Shown here piece after piece: positions 34,419-43,222 of a stretch of 64,000 nucleotides of DNA; the stretch's first letter is position 1; every line of letters starts with the position of its first letter. The stretch is from Burkholderia sp. PAMC 26561 (lineage in GTDB: Bacteria; Pseudomonadota; Gammaproteobacteria; Burkholderiales; Burkholderiaceae). Location of the stretch: contig NZ_CP014307.1 in assembly GCF_001557535.2 (NCBI RefSeq), forward strand, positions 1,302,001-1,366,000. Reading direction: 5' to 3'. The notes beneath the pieces are model-generated. The model saw only the letters and a list, made by a program, of their open reading frames with translations, was not told the DNA's origin and searched no databases. Position numbers and translations under genes: made by a program.

Positions 34419-34808
34419 ATGACGACAGAACTCCATATCCTCGCCTGGGCGCTGGTGCTTGCGCTGATCCAGGTGTTGCTGCCATCGGTATTGCGCAGCC
34501 GCGAGACCGGTCTTGGCTATAACGCCAGCGCTCGCGACAAGCCGGCAGCGCCGCCCGGCAAGTTGACCGGCAGACTCATGCGCGCGCAAGCCAATCTGTT
34601 CGAGACGCTGCCTGTTTTCGCCATCGCCATCCTGATTACGCATATGGTTGGCCGCGAAGGCCCGTTGACGCTCACGGGCGCGTGGCTCTACATCATTGCG
34701 CGGGTCGTGTACGTGCCCGTATACGCAGCGGGAATTCCATTCCTGCGCTCGCTCATCTGGGTCGTTTCGCTGTTCGGCATCATCCTTATTCTTGTTCCCA
34801 TCATTTGA
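34419..34808 (+). CDS. MAPEG-family membrane protein
   Basis: 129 residues, four membrane segments. Seen: LGYNASARDKPAAPPGKLTGRLMRAQANLFETLPVFAIAIL, the MAPEG core with its Arg/Gln/Asn/Glu motif, then YIIARVVYVPVY. Eukaryotic relatives are glutathione transferases of eicosanoid metabolism; bacterial ones have unclear roles. Followed 25 bp later by an esterase gene; may be co-transcribed. Confidence 0.9.
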   Translation: MTTELHILAWALVLALIQVLLPSVLRSRETGLGYNASARDKPAAPPGKLTGRLMRAQANLFETLPVFAIAILITHMVGREGPLTLTGAWLYIIARVVYVPVYAAGIPFLRSLIWVVSLFGIILILVPII

Positions 34809-34833
34809 AGTCATCCACACCGGAGTCCAGTTC

Positions 34834-35508
34834 ATGACCGACTTGTTGTCCACCATCGACGTGGAAACCGCGCCGAATCCCGAGTTCGCCGTGATCCTCA
34901 TGCACGGCCTGGGCGCCGACGCCAACGACTTCATCCCGCTCGTGCCGGAGTTGCGCCTGGGCGATCTGCCTGCCGTGCGCTTCGTGTTTCCCAACGCGCT
35001 CGAAATGCCGGTGACGGGCAACAACGGCTACGTGATGCGCGCGTGGTATGACATTCTTTCGTTCGATGGCGTGAACCGCCGCGTCGATGAAGCCGGTCTC
35101 AAGGCCTCCTGCGACCGCATTCGCGATCTGATCGCGCGGGAAAACGAACGGGGCATCCCGACATCGAAGATCTTCCTTGCAGGCTTCTCGCAAGGCGGCG
35201 CGATGACTTATACAGCGGGCCTGACACATCCTGAGAAGCTTGCCGGCCTGATCGTTTTGTCGGGTTATGTACCGTCGCCGGGTCTGATCGATGCCGCCTT
35301 TAGCGAAGCAAACCGCGAGACGCCGATCTTTGCTGCGCACGGCACGCAGGACCCGGTTCTTCCGCTGGAACTGGCCGTGCAGGGACGCGACTTCGCGCTG
35401 TCCCACGGCTGCAAGATCGAGTGGCATCAATATCCGATGCCGCACTCGGTCTGTGCCGAAGAAGTGGAAGCATTGCGCGCGTGGTTCGGCGCGCAACTGA
35501 GCCATTAA
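34834..35508 (+). CDS. Phospholipase/carboxylesterase (alpha/beta hydrolase)
   Basis: 224 residues from the ATG at 34834 (CGGAG upstream). Catalytic triad visible: Ser in GFSQGG, Asp in GTQDPVLP, His in MPHSVC. The N-terminal MHGLGADANDFIPLVPEL carries the oxyanion HG. Typical acyl-protein-thioesterase-like esterase family (EstB type) with broad short-chain ester activity; cytoplasmic, no signal peptide. Its stop overlaps the convergent nucleoside hydrolase stop. Confidence 0.93.
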   Translation: MTDLLSTIDVETAPNPEFAVILMHGLGADANDFIPLVPELRLGDLPAVRFVFPNALEMPVTGNNGYVMRAWYDILSFDGVNRRVDEAGLKASCDRIRDLIARENERGIPTSKIFLAGFSQGGAMTYTAGLTHPEKLAGLIVLSGYVPSPGLIDAAFSEANRETPIFAAHGTQDPVLPLELAVQGRDFALSHGCKIEWHQYPMPHSVCAEEVEALRAWFGAQLSH

Positions 35509-36467
35509 AGCGCTTTGAAGAAAGTTTTTTTGTACAGGTCGAGCATGCCGGCGGCATCCACGCCGATGCACACGGATTGCGCCGGACGATCATCCCAGTC
35601 CGGCGCAGGCGCCTTCATGGTCGTCGGTTTCTGGATTGTTTCGCCGGTTGCGATGCCGCTTGTCACTACCCGTACGGGACCATTGCGCACGGTGTAGAGG
35701 TGGGGCGCGAGCACGTACGCCACCGCAGACGAATCGTGGACGTATATCCCTTCGAGTCCTGCGCTGTCCTTGTGGAATTGCGCATAGTGACGCGAGACGT
35801 CCCACACGAAACGGCCGGCATCGCCCTGGTCGACAAATCCGGCGAGCCAATCGTTGGGCATGATGGTCTCCTGCGTCACGTCCAGGCCGACCACGGTCAC
35901 GGGCCAGGGCGCGCCGAGCACGATATCGGCGGCATCGGGATCGCACATGATGTTGGCTTCGGCCGCCGGCGACACATTGCCGAGCACGCCCGCCGTTCCA
36001 AATGCGCCGCCCATGATCACGACCTGCTTCACGAGCGTTGCAATCTCCGGATCGGCTTCGAGTGCGAGCGCGAGATTTGTCAGCGGACCGACCGCGATCA
36101 GCGTCACTTCACCGGGCTGGGCCCGTATGGTATCGATAATGAATCGATGCGCCGAACGCTCGTCCAGCAATGTATCGCCGGGTTCGCCGAGTTCGATATT
36201 GCCCAGCCCGTTGTCGCCGTGGATCCATCCGAGCGGCGCGGGCGGCGCGCGATGCAACGGCGCCGCAGCGCCACGCGCGACCGGCACGCCGGGACAGAAT
36301 CGCGAGCGCAGGTAAAGCGCGTTGGACGTGGTGGTACTGATGGTCGCGTTCCCATACACGCTCGTGATCCCGAGCAGTTCGATATCCGGATGCAGCGCCT
36401 GGAAGACGAGCGCCATGGCGTCATCGACGCCCGGGTCTGTGTCGTAGATGACCTTGTGCTGTGTCAT
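35505..36467 (-). CDS. Inosine-uridine nucleoside hydrolase (Rih family)
   Basis: 320 residues from the ATG at 36467, overlapping the cdd stop (ATGA). DTDPGVDDA near the start holds the calcium/substrate Asp cluster, IMGGA and GNVSPAAEANIMCDPDAADIV follow. Cleaves nucleosides to base and ribose. The downstream gene of the nucleoside operon: uptake, deamination of cytidine to uridine, then hydrolysis. Which of RihA/B/C it matches cannot be settled by eye. Confidence 0.93.
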   Translation of the reverse strand: MTQHKVIYDTDPGVDDAMALVFQALHPDIELLGITSVYGNATISTTTSNALYLRSRFCPGVPVARGAAAPLHRAPPAPLGWIHGDNGLGNIELGEPGDTLLDERSAHRFIIDTIRAQPGEVTLIAVGPLTNLALALEADPEIATLVKQVVIMGGAFGTAGVLGNVSPAAEANIMCDPDAADIVLGAPWPVTVVGLDVTQETIMPNDWLAGFVDQGDAGRFVWDVSRHYAQFHKDSAGLEGIYVHDSSAVAYVLAPHLYTVRNGPVRVVTSGIATGETIQKPTTMKAPAPDWDDRPAQSVCIGVDAAGMLDLYKKTFFKAL

Positions 36468-36853
36468 AGGTAGAACGCGTCCGGAAGCTGTTCGCGGGCG
36501 GTGGTGTCGCGTGTCGCGCCCTGCAGGTTGCCAAGGCGGATGGCGAGCTCCGGGCCGCCCAGTTCGATGATCACCTGACGGCACGCGCCGCAGGGCGCGA
36601 TGGGGCCATCGGTGTCGCCGATCACGGCCAGCGCCGCGAATTCATCGCGTTTGCAGCCCGCGGCAATCGCGCTGAAAAACGCCGTGCGTTCCGCGCAGTT
36701 GCACAATCCGTACGATGCGTTTTCTACATTGCAGCCATCGAAAATGCGGCCGTCTTTTGTGAGCAGCGCAGCGCCGACCTTGAACTTCGAATAGGGTGCA
36801 TAGGCCCGTTCGCGTGCGGTTTTCGCCCGGTCGAGCAATTTGTCCATGGTCAT
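36464..36853 (-). CDS. cdd: Cytidine deaminase
   Basis: 129 residues, the size of the tetrameric small form. AYAPYSKFKVGAA, NVENASYGLCNCAERTAF (zinc Cys and catalytic Glu) and PCGACRQVI (two zinc Cys) are intact. Deaminates cytidine and deoxycytidine in the cytosol. AAGGAAAAGATC precedes the ATG at 36853. Starts 10 bp after the transporter gene and overlaps the hydrolase gene: a true operon. Confidence 0.95.
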   Translation of the reverse strand: MTMDKLLDRAKTARERAYAPYSKFKVGAALLTKDGRIFDGCNVENASYGLCNCAERTAFFSAIAAGCKRDEFAALAVIGDTDGPIAPCGACRQVIIELGGPELAIRLGNLQGATRDTTAREQLPDAFYL

Positions 36854-36863
36854 GATCTTTTCC

Positions 36864-38141
36864 TTAATTGAGCGTCAGGAACATGCCTGCAATCGTCGCG
36901 CTCATCAGGTTCGAGAGCGTGGCGGCGAGCACGACTCGCAGGCCGTAGCGCGCCACTTCAGCGCGCCGTTCCGGAGCCACCGCGCTGAAGCCGCCGGTCA
37001 GGACGGCAATGGACGCGAAGTTCGCGAAGCCGCACAGCGCGAATGACAAGATCGCTATGGTACGCGGATCGAGCACCTGGAGACCCGCCGCGGCGACGCT
37101 TGCGGAGTCCTTCAAATAGGGAGACAGCGACGCATACGCCACGAACTCGTTCAGGATGATCTTCTGGCCGAGGAAGTTGCCAGCGAGCGCGGCCTGGTCC
37201 CACGGCACGCCGATCAGGTACGCGAGCGGCGCGAAGATGGCGCCGAGCACGGACTGCATCGACAGATGCGGCGCGCCGAACCATCCGCCGATTCCACCCA
37301 CGATCCCGTTCAACAAAGCAATCAGGCCGACGAACGCAATCAGCATCGCGCCGACCATCACCGCGATCTTGAGGCCGACGGTTGCACCGGAACTCGCTGC
37401 TTCGATTACATTCGCGGGACGTTTTTCATCGAAGCTGAGATGTTCCAAGGTGACGCGGCTCGCTTCCGTCGACGGATGCAGAATCTTCGCAAACAGCAAT
37501 CCGCCGGGAACCGCCATGAACGAAGCCGCGAGCAGATACTCGACTTTCACGCCGAGTCCGGCGTAGCCCGCGAGCACCGAGCCGGCCACCGCCGCCATGC
37601 CGCTTGACATCACCGCGAACAATTCCGCGCCCGTCATGTCGCGCACGAACGGCTTCACGACCGCGGGCATTTCGCTTTGCCCGAGGAAGATGGTGGTGAC
37701 GGCAGAAAACGATTCGAGCTTCGAGACCCCGAGCAGCTTCTGGAAGATCGTGCCGAGAATGATCACGATCCAGCGCATGACGCCGAGATAATAGAGCACT
37801 GCGATCAGCGCGGTCACGAAGATGATGGCGGGCAAGACCCGCACGGCGAAGACAAAACCGCCATCGCCGAAGATCTCGAACATCTTCGATTGCACCAGTC
37901 CGCCGAACAGGAATTCGATCCCAGCGTTGCCATACCCAAGCACGTGATTCACGCCTGCTGCGGCAGCCGCCAGGATGCTTTTGCCGAAGGGCACGAACAG
38001 GATGAACGCACCGATTCCAATTTGCGCGAGCAGTGCGGGTATGACGGTGCGCAAGCGGATGCCACGGCGGTTATTGGAGAAGATGAAAGCGATGAACAGC
38101 AGGACGGCAATGCCGAGCAGATTACGGGCGATCAGGGCCAT
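36864..38141 (-). CDS. nupC: Concentrative nucleoside transporter (CNT/NupC family)
   Basis: 425 residues with about ten membrane segments. The N-terminal FSNNRRGIRLRTVIPALLAQIGIGAFILF, the FLGQSEMPAVVKPF motif and the NEFVAYASLSPYL block near residue 330 are CNT hallmarks. Imports nucleosides with Na+ or H+. First gene of the nupC-cdd-hydrolase operon; a perfect 16-bp palindrome lies 37-52 bp before its start codon. Confidence 0.94.
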   Translation of the reverse strand: MALIARNLLGIAVLLFIAFIFSNNRRGIRLRTVIPALLAQIGIGAFILFVPFGKSILAAAAAGVNHVLGYGNAGIEFLFGGLVQSKMFEIFGDGGFVFAVRVLPAIIFVTALIAVLYYLGVMRWIVIILGTIFQKLLGVSKLESFSAVTTIFLGQSEMPAVVKPFVRDMTGAELFAVMSSGMAAVAGSVLAGYAGLGVKVEYLLAASFMAVPGGLLFAKILHPSTEASRVTLEHLSFDEKRPANVIEAASSGATVGLKIAVMVGAMLIAFVGLIALLNGIVGGIGGWFGAPHLSMQSVLGAIFAPLAYLIGVPWDQAALAGNFLGQKIILNEFVAYASLSPYLKDSASVAAAGLQVLDPRTIAILSFALCGFANFASIAVLTGGFSAVAPERRAEVARYGLRVVLAATLSNLMSATIAGMFLTLN

Positions 38142-38177
38142 GTCTCTCTACGTCTGTCGTAAGAATGGCCGAGATGC

Positions 38178-38193
38178 TACGCCATATGGCGTA
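38178..38193. promoter_or_regulatory. Perfect palindrome before the nucleoside operon
   Basis: TACGCCATATGGCGTA, 16 bp with no mismatch, in the 67-bp gap between the HAD gene and nupC. Likely an operator. Confidence 0.55.
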
Positions 38194-38208
38194 TGAATAA
38201 AACCCGGC

Positions 38209-38904
38209 TTACGCGAAGAGTTCGATGACCGGCCAGTTGCGCTCGGCCGCGATCGCACGCAGCCGGAAATCGGGATTGGTCGCAACAGGATGCGTGACGC
38301 GTTCCATGAGCGGGACGTCGTTGACCGAATCGCTGTAGAAGTAGCTTTCCTTGAAGTCGCTCAGCTTCAATCCCTGCGATGCAAGCCATTGCTCGGTCCT
38401 GACGATCTTGCCTTCGCGAAACGTCGCGACGCCCACGGAGCGGCCGGTGTAGCGCCCGAGCGGATCGTCGCCTTCAGTGTCCAGATCGATCGCCAGCAGG
38501 TGTTCCACGCCCAGCGCCTTTGCGATGGGCGCGGTGACAAATGCGTTTGTCGCCGTCACGATGCAGCACAGGTCGCCCGCGTCGAGATGACGGCGCAGCA
38601 GCGCGAGCGCTTCAGGGCGAATGGCCGGTTCTATGACTGACTTCATGAAGGCGTCGTGCCACGCATCCAGGTCCGCACGCGAATGACGGGCGAGCGGCGC
38701 GAGAGTCAGTTTCAGATACCCGTCCATGTCGAGCTTTCCGGCTGCGTACTGCTGATAGTACGCATCGATCTCCCTGACGTGGTCGGCACTTCCTTCGAAG
38801 CCGAGCGTGGCATAAAAGCGCGCCCACGACTGGTCGCTGTCGAGCGGCAGCAGCGTGTGGTCCAGATCGAACAGCGCGAGAGTTCGGCTCATGCCTTGGT
38901 TCAT
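38209..38904 (-). CDS. HAD-IB-type phosphatase
   Basis: 231 residues from the ATG at 38904 (AAGGG upstream); an ATG at 38892 is also possible. Motif I is FDLDHTLL, motif II IVTATN, and motif IV YSDSVNDVPLM. The class is SerB-like with a small helical cap; Burkholderia versions include phosphoserine and histidinol-phosphate phosphatases. Upstream of the nucleoside operon on the same strand, so read-through is possible. Confidence 0.92.
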   Translation of the reverse strand: MNQGMSRTLALFDLDHTLLPLDSDQSWARFYATLGFEGSADHVREIDAYYQQYAAGKLDMDGYLKLTLAPLARHSRADLDAWHDAFMKSVIEPAIRPEALALLRRHLDAGDLCCIVTATNAFVTAPIAKALGVEHLLAIDLDTEGDDPLGRYTGRSVGVATFREGKIVRTEQWLASQGLKLSDFKESYFYSDSVNDVPLMERVTHPVATNPDFRLRAIAAERNWPVIELFA

Positions 38905-39099
38905 GCTTGCAGCCCTTGGATTGCAGGTAAAAAACGCGACAGAACGCAAGGGCATACGATGGCCCGCGCAGGGTCGATGAGTGCGGTCGATCCTATCGGG
39001 AAATACCCAAAACTACAACAATGCAAAATTGTACAACTCGTTTGCGTGGCATCATGTGTCAATGGCGTTACAGTGGGAACGATTAACGGAAGTGGCCAC

Positions 39100-40773
39100 A
39101 TGTTGACTCTCTTGAATATCCTGTCGGGCGTGGCGGTCCTGGTGTGGGGCACGCATATTGTCCGCACCGGCATCCTGCGGGTACTCGGCGCCGAGCTGCG
39201 GCGCGTGCTCGCGCGCAGCACGAACAGCCGCTTTCGCGCATTCGGCGCGGGCCTTTGCGTGACGAGTCTCGTGCAGAGCAGCAACGCAACGGCCGTGCTG
39301 GCGTCGTCGTTTGCAGCGCAAGGACTGCTGCCGTTGGCGCCTGGGCTAGCCATCATGCTGGGCGCCGACGTCGGCACAGCGCTGATGTCGCGCGTGCTGA
39401 CGCTCGATCTTTCATGGCTCTCGCCTATTTTGTTGCTGGGCGGCGTCATCGCGTTTTTGTCGTTCAAGCAAACGCGCGTGGGGCAGATCGGCCGCACGGT
39501 CATCGGGCTGGGGCTGATCCTGCTGGCGCTGCATCTGATTGTCGAGGCGGCGCGTCCCGTGATGCAGGGCGAGGGCGTGAAGGTCATGTTCGGCGCGCTC
39601 ACGGGCGATTCCATGCTCGACACGCTGGTCGGCGCGGCCTTCGCCATGATCTCGTACTCCAGTCTTGCCGCTGTCCTGCTGACTGCGACGCTGGCATCGT
39701 CCGGCGTGATTTCGCTGAAGGTCGCCGTGTGTCTAGTGGTCGGTGCGAACCTGGGAAGCGGCTTGCTGGCAGTGATCGGAACGATGGGGCAGAACCAGGC
39801 GGGCCGCCGCCTGGCGCTGGGCAACCTGCTTTTCAAGCTGGTCGGCGCGCTGATCGTGCTGCCGTTTGCACCGTGGATCGCGTTGGGACTTGGCGCGGTG
39901 ATCGCGTACCCGCGCGAGTCGGTGATCACATTTCATCTCGTCTATAACCTCGTGCGTTGCCTTGCGTGCATGCCGCTGGTCGAGCACGTTGCGCGCTTGT
40001 GTTATCGGCTGCTGCCGGACCGCCCGGATATGAATCCCGAGTTGCGGCCGCTCTATCTCGATCCCGTCGCGCTTTCCACGCCTACGCTCGCGCTGGCGAA
40101 TTCGGCGCGCGAGGCGCTGCGTATAGGCGACATCATCCGCACGATGCTCGATAACCTGCTCGACCTGATGCGCACGAATGATCCGGTCAAGGCGCGCACG
40201 ACGATCCGCATGGACGACGACGTCGATCAGTTGTACGCAGCGGTGAAGACGTATCTGGCGCGGATTTCCCGCGAACAGCTCGACGAAGCCGACAGCCGCC
40301 GATGGACCGACATCATCACGCTAACCATCAATCTGGAGCATGCGGGCGACATCATCGAGCGGGTAGTGATGAATATTCAGGAGAAGAAGATCATGCATCG
40401 GCTGGCGTTCTCGCCAGAAGGCCTGAGCGAGCTCGAGGACCTGCATGCGCGCGTGATCCTGAACCTGCAGCTTGGACTGAGCGTTTTTCTGAACAGTGAT
40501 CTGCGCAGCGCCGAGCGCCTGCTTGCGGAGAAAGAACGCTTTCGTGACCTGGAGCGGAGCTATTCATACGCGCATCTTGACCGGTTGGCGGGACAGAGCG
40601 CGCGGAGTATCGAAACGAGTGCCTTGCACCTGGACATCATCAGCGATCTGAAGCGGCTCAACTCGCTCTTCTGCTCCACGGCCTATCCGGTGCTCGATGC
40701 CGCCGGCGCCTTGCGGGAGACGCGGCTGCGACGCCGCGTACTCGATGCAACGTATGGCAATGACAGCGTCTAG
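39100..40773 (+). CDS. Na/Pi-cotransporter family protein with PhoU-like tail
   Basis: 557 residues from the ATG at 39100; the longer frame to 38656 is antisense to the HAD gene and rejected. Residues 1-320 contain the two inverted repeats of the NptA family (LVQSSNATAVLASSFA and SYSSLAAVLLTATLASSG), and the rest is a helical PhoU-like domain (EHAGDIIERVV and DLHARVIL). Such proteins move phosphate with Na+ or, in some, export it. No phosphate regulon genes lie near it. Confidence 0.9.
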   Translation: MLTLLNILSGVAVLVWGTHIVRTGILRVLGAELRRVLARSTNSRFRAFGAGLCVTSLVQSSNATAVLASSFAAQGLLPLAPGLAIMLGADVGTALMSRVLTLDLSWLSPILLLGGVIAFLSFKQTRVGQIGRTVIGLGLILLALHLIVEAARPVMQGEGVKVMFGALTGDSMLDTLVGAAFAMISYSSLAAVLLTATLASSGVISLKVAVCLVVGANLGSGLLAVIGTMGQNQAGRRLALGNLLFKLVGALIVLPFAPWIALGLGAVIAYPRESVITFHLVYNLVRCLACMPLVEHVARLCYRLLPDRPDMNPELRPLYLDPVALSTPTLALANSAREALRIGDIIRTMLDNLLDLMRTNDPVKARTTIRMDDDVDQLYAAVKTYLARISREQLDEADSRRWTDIITLTINLEHAGDIIERVVMNIQEKKIMHRLAFSPEGLSELEDLHARVILNLQLGLSVFLNSDLRSAERLLAEKERFRDLERSYSYAHLDRLAGQSARSIETSALHLDIISDLKRLNSLFCSTAYPVLDAAGALRETRLRRRVLDATYGNDSV

Positions 40774-41540
40774 GCAAGGATCACTTGCGGCAGCTTCTTG
40801 CGCAATGAAAGCAACGCGGGACCTTCGGCGCCTTTCTTGTTGGTGATCAGGGTATCTACCCGGCTGATCGGGCAAAACGCGATCCGGCTGCATTGGCCAA
40901 TCTTGCTGTAGTCGGCCAGGATCACCACGCGATCGGCATGCGCGACCATCGCGCGCGCGACTTCGGTCTCGGCGTGATCGAAATTGGTCGCGCCATGCCG
41001 ATGATCGATCGCAACCGGCGAAAGCAGCGCAATATCGGCGCGGTATCGAATGATCTCGGCGACCGTCGTGCCGCCCACTGTCGCGAACGCACGGTCGCTG
41101 AGGGAGCCGCCGAGCAGGATGATCTCGTTGCTCGTCTCGGTCTTTTCGCTGGTCGAACGCATCTTCTGCGCGACGTCGATAGAGTTCGTGATGATGGTCA
41201 GGTTGGCGAGTTTTGCGAGTTCTTCCGCAAGGATTGCGGTAGTCGTGCCGGCATCTATGAACAGCGTCTGACCGCTGCTGACCAGCGCCGTAGCCGCGCG
41301 CGCAATCGCGTTCTTGGATTTGACGTGTGTGTGGCTGCGCTCGGCAATGGGCGCTTCGTCAGCAGGCCGCGTGACGCCGCCGTGCACGCGCCTCAATTCA
41401 CCCAGTGCTTCCAGATCCACCAGGTCGCGCCTGACCGTCTCGCGCGACACGCCGAGCTCGGCCATGATGCGCTCGGTCGATACGCGCTCGAGCGTTGCAA
41501 GTAGCGCTCGAATTCTCTGATGACGATCTTCCTGCCACAT
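40770..41540 (-). CDS. DeoR-family regulator
   Basis: 256 residues from the ATG at 41540 (AAGGAACG upstream). N-terminal DeoR helix-turn-helix (RHQRIRALLATLERVSTERIMAELGVSRETVRRDLVDL) and C-terminal sugar-isomerase-like effector domain (IDAGTTTAILAEEL, LLGGSL, FVGxNGID replaced by LLSPVAIDH). Such effectors bind phosphorylated sugars. Overlaps the convergent transporter stop by 4 bp and is divergent from the ABC importer, which it probably controls. Confidence 0.93.
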   Translation of the reverse strand: MWQEDRHQRIRALLATLERVSTERIMAELGVSRETVRRDLVDLEALGELRRVHGGVTRPADEAPIAERSHTHVKSKNAIARAATALVSSGQTLFIDAGTTTAILAEELAKLANLTIITNSIDVAQKMRSTSEKTETSNEIILLGGSLSDRAFATVGGTTVAEIIRYRADIALLSPVAIDHRHGATNFDHAETEVARAMVAHADRVVILADYSKIGQCSRIAFCPISRVDTLITNKKGAEGPALLSLRKKLPQVILA

Positions 41541-41971
41541 GCGGCGTTCCTTGAGCGTTGAAGTCGGGCACATTGCCGTGTGCCCTGGCATGCGACCACA
41601 AAACGTGTGTCATCCGCATGTCGCCAATATTAATGAGCTGTTTCTAGGAGGTTTCCTCCATCTCTCCAACCGAAATATTAACAAGAACCGATGACTTTCA
41701 GGTTGCATTTTTTTGGATACTTGCGAATTTGGGTATTTGAACTTAGTCTCTTCGTCACACTTGCAGATCGCTCCAGGCGTTTTCCTGCGGTGCTGAAATC
41801 AGTCTCGAATCACTGTCTTTTTAGCCGTCGTCATAGTTCTTAAATATTTGGCCGCCAGAGTCGCGTGCGCGCCAAATGTGTGCGCATTCAAACAAGTTTC
41901 GGATTCAGGCAGCAGGTACGCTGCAGCAACATTCCAAAAACGAAGCACGTCAGGCAGAGGATGGAAACACC
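41541..41971. other. Divergent regulatory region
   Basis: 431 bp between deoR-type and ABC importer genes. It holds the inverted repeat at 41566-41585, GGAGG-TTT-CCTCC at 41647-41659, and several AT-rich stretches suited to promoters. No gene seen. Confidence 0.5.
41566..41585. promoter_or_regulatory. Inverted repeat before the DeoR gene
   Basis: GGGCACA (41566-41572), spacer TTGCCG, TGTGCCC (41579-41585). It sits 26-45 bp before the regulator start codon and could serve autoregulation. Confidence 0.45.
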
Positions 41972-43111
41972 ATGAATCAAGACGGGTTGCGAGTGACTTC
42001 GACCTTTCGCAGGACATCGGCCAAGGCCTCCATCACGGCGGCCATCGCCACGCTCACCGCGCTCGCGGGCCATGCCGTGGCGGCGCCGCCGGCGGCGTTG
42101 ATCGAGGCAGCGAAGAAAGAAGGGCAGTTGACGACGATCGCGTTGCCGCACGACTGGTGCGGTTATGGCGCGGTGATCGCGGGCTTCAAGGCGAAGTACG
42201 GCATCCAGGTCAACGAGCTGAATCCCGATGCGGGTTCAGGCGATGAAGTCGAAGCCATCAAGGCGAATAAGGGCAACACGGGGCCGCAAGCGCCCGACGT
42301 GATCGACGTGGGTCTGTCGTTTGGACCGACCGCGCAAGCCGCCGGCTTGCTGCAGCCTTACAAGGTGTCGACCTGGGCATCGATTCCTGATTCGGCCAAG
42401 GAGAAGGACGGCTACTGGTACGGCGACTATTACGGCGTACTCTCGTTTGAAGTGAATACCGACATGATGGACAAGGTTCCCGCCGACTGGCCGGACCTGC
42501 TCAAGTCGGACTACAAGAATGCCGTTGCACTCGCGGGCGATCCTCGTTCGGCGAACCAGGCGATCCAGGCCGTCTACGCAGCGGGATTGTCGCAAGCGAA
42601 GGGCGATGCATCGAAGGCCGGCGCCGCAGGCTTGAGCTACTTCGGCAGCATGAACAAGAACGGCAACTTCGTGCCGGTTATCGGCAAGGCGGCGTCGCTG
42701 GCGCAGGGTACGACGCCGATCATCGTGCGCTGGGACTACAACGCCCTGGCGGATCGCGATACCTTGAAGGGCAATCCGAAGGTCGCGGTTGTCGTCCCGA
42801 AGACAGGCGTGGTCGCGGGCGTGTATGTGCAAGGGATCAGCGCCTACGCACCGCATCCGAACGCAGCGAAGCTGTGGATGGAATACCTTTATTCCGATGA
42901 AGGTCAGCTTGGCTGGCTCACCGGTTATTGTCACCCGATCCGCTTCAAGGATCTCGAAGCCAACAAGAAGATTCCGGCTGCGCTGCTTGCCAAGCTGCCG
43001 CCGCCATCGGCTTACAAAAACGTCGTGTTTCCGACGCTCGACGAGCAGAATGCTTCGAAAGCGCTCATCACGAAGCAGTGGGACCAGGTGGTCGGCGCCA
43101 ACGTGAAGTAA
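41972..43111 (+). CDS. ABC importer periplasmic binding protein (spermidine/Fe3+/AEP type)
   Basis: 379 residues from the ATG at 41972. Signal peptide residues 1-37 (RRTSAKASITAAIATLTALA, ending HAVA). Mature domain: KKEGQLTTIALPHDWCGYG, DVIDVGLSFGPTAQAAGL, YWYGDYYGVLSFEVNTDMM and WMEYLYSDEGQLGWL. This is the extracellular solute-binding family of the potD/fbpA/phnS class. The ligand is not evident. A weak imperfect hairpin separates it from the permease gene. Confidence 0.88.
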   Translation: MNQDGLRVTSTFRRTSAKASITAAIATLTALAGHAVAAPPAALIEAAKKEGQLTTIALPHDWCGYGAVIAGFKAKYGIQVNELNPDAGSGDEVEAIKANKGNTGPQAPDVIDVGLSFGPTAQAAGLLQPYKVSTWASIPDSAKEKDGYWYGDYYGVLSFEVNTDMMDKVPADWPDLLKSDYKNAVALAGDPRSANQAIQAVYAAGLSQAKGDASKAGAAGLSYFGSMNKNGNFVPVIGKAASLAQGTTPIIVRWDYNALADRDTLKGNPKVAVVVPKTGVVAGVYVQGISAYAPHPNAAKLWMEYLYSDEGQLGWLTGYCHPIRFKDLEANKKIPAALLAKLPPPSAYKNVVFPTLDEQNASKALITKQWDQVVGANVK

Positions 43112-43129
43112 TGCAATGCACGGGCGCTT

Positions 43130-43158
43130 CCGGACCTCGGGTTCAACCTGAGTTCCGG
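43130..43158 (+). promoter_or_regulatory. Intergenic hairpin after the binding-protein gene
   Basis: CCGGA-CTC-GGTT pairs with AACC-GAG-TCCGG with single mismatches. Such structures often let binding-protein mRNA outlast the downstream part. Inference. Confidence 0.4.
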
Positions 43159-43222
43159 CCGTCCTTCCGGTTCGCGCTTCGGATGGTCTTCCCGGCGCGG
43201 CCTGTCAGTTCAGAGCGACATC

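Noticed and set aside
32872..34485. Reverse-strand reading frame of 537 codons
   Set aside because: It is antisense to three overlapping genes with clear domains; the translation is low-complexity and Arg/His-rich, as shadows of GC-rich genes are.
38656..39099. Upstream extension of the Na/Pi-type gene
   Set aside because: It lies antisense to the HAD gene; the ATG at 39100 fits the family start and has a GGAAGTGG site.
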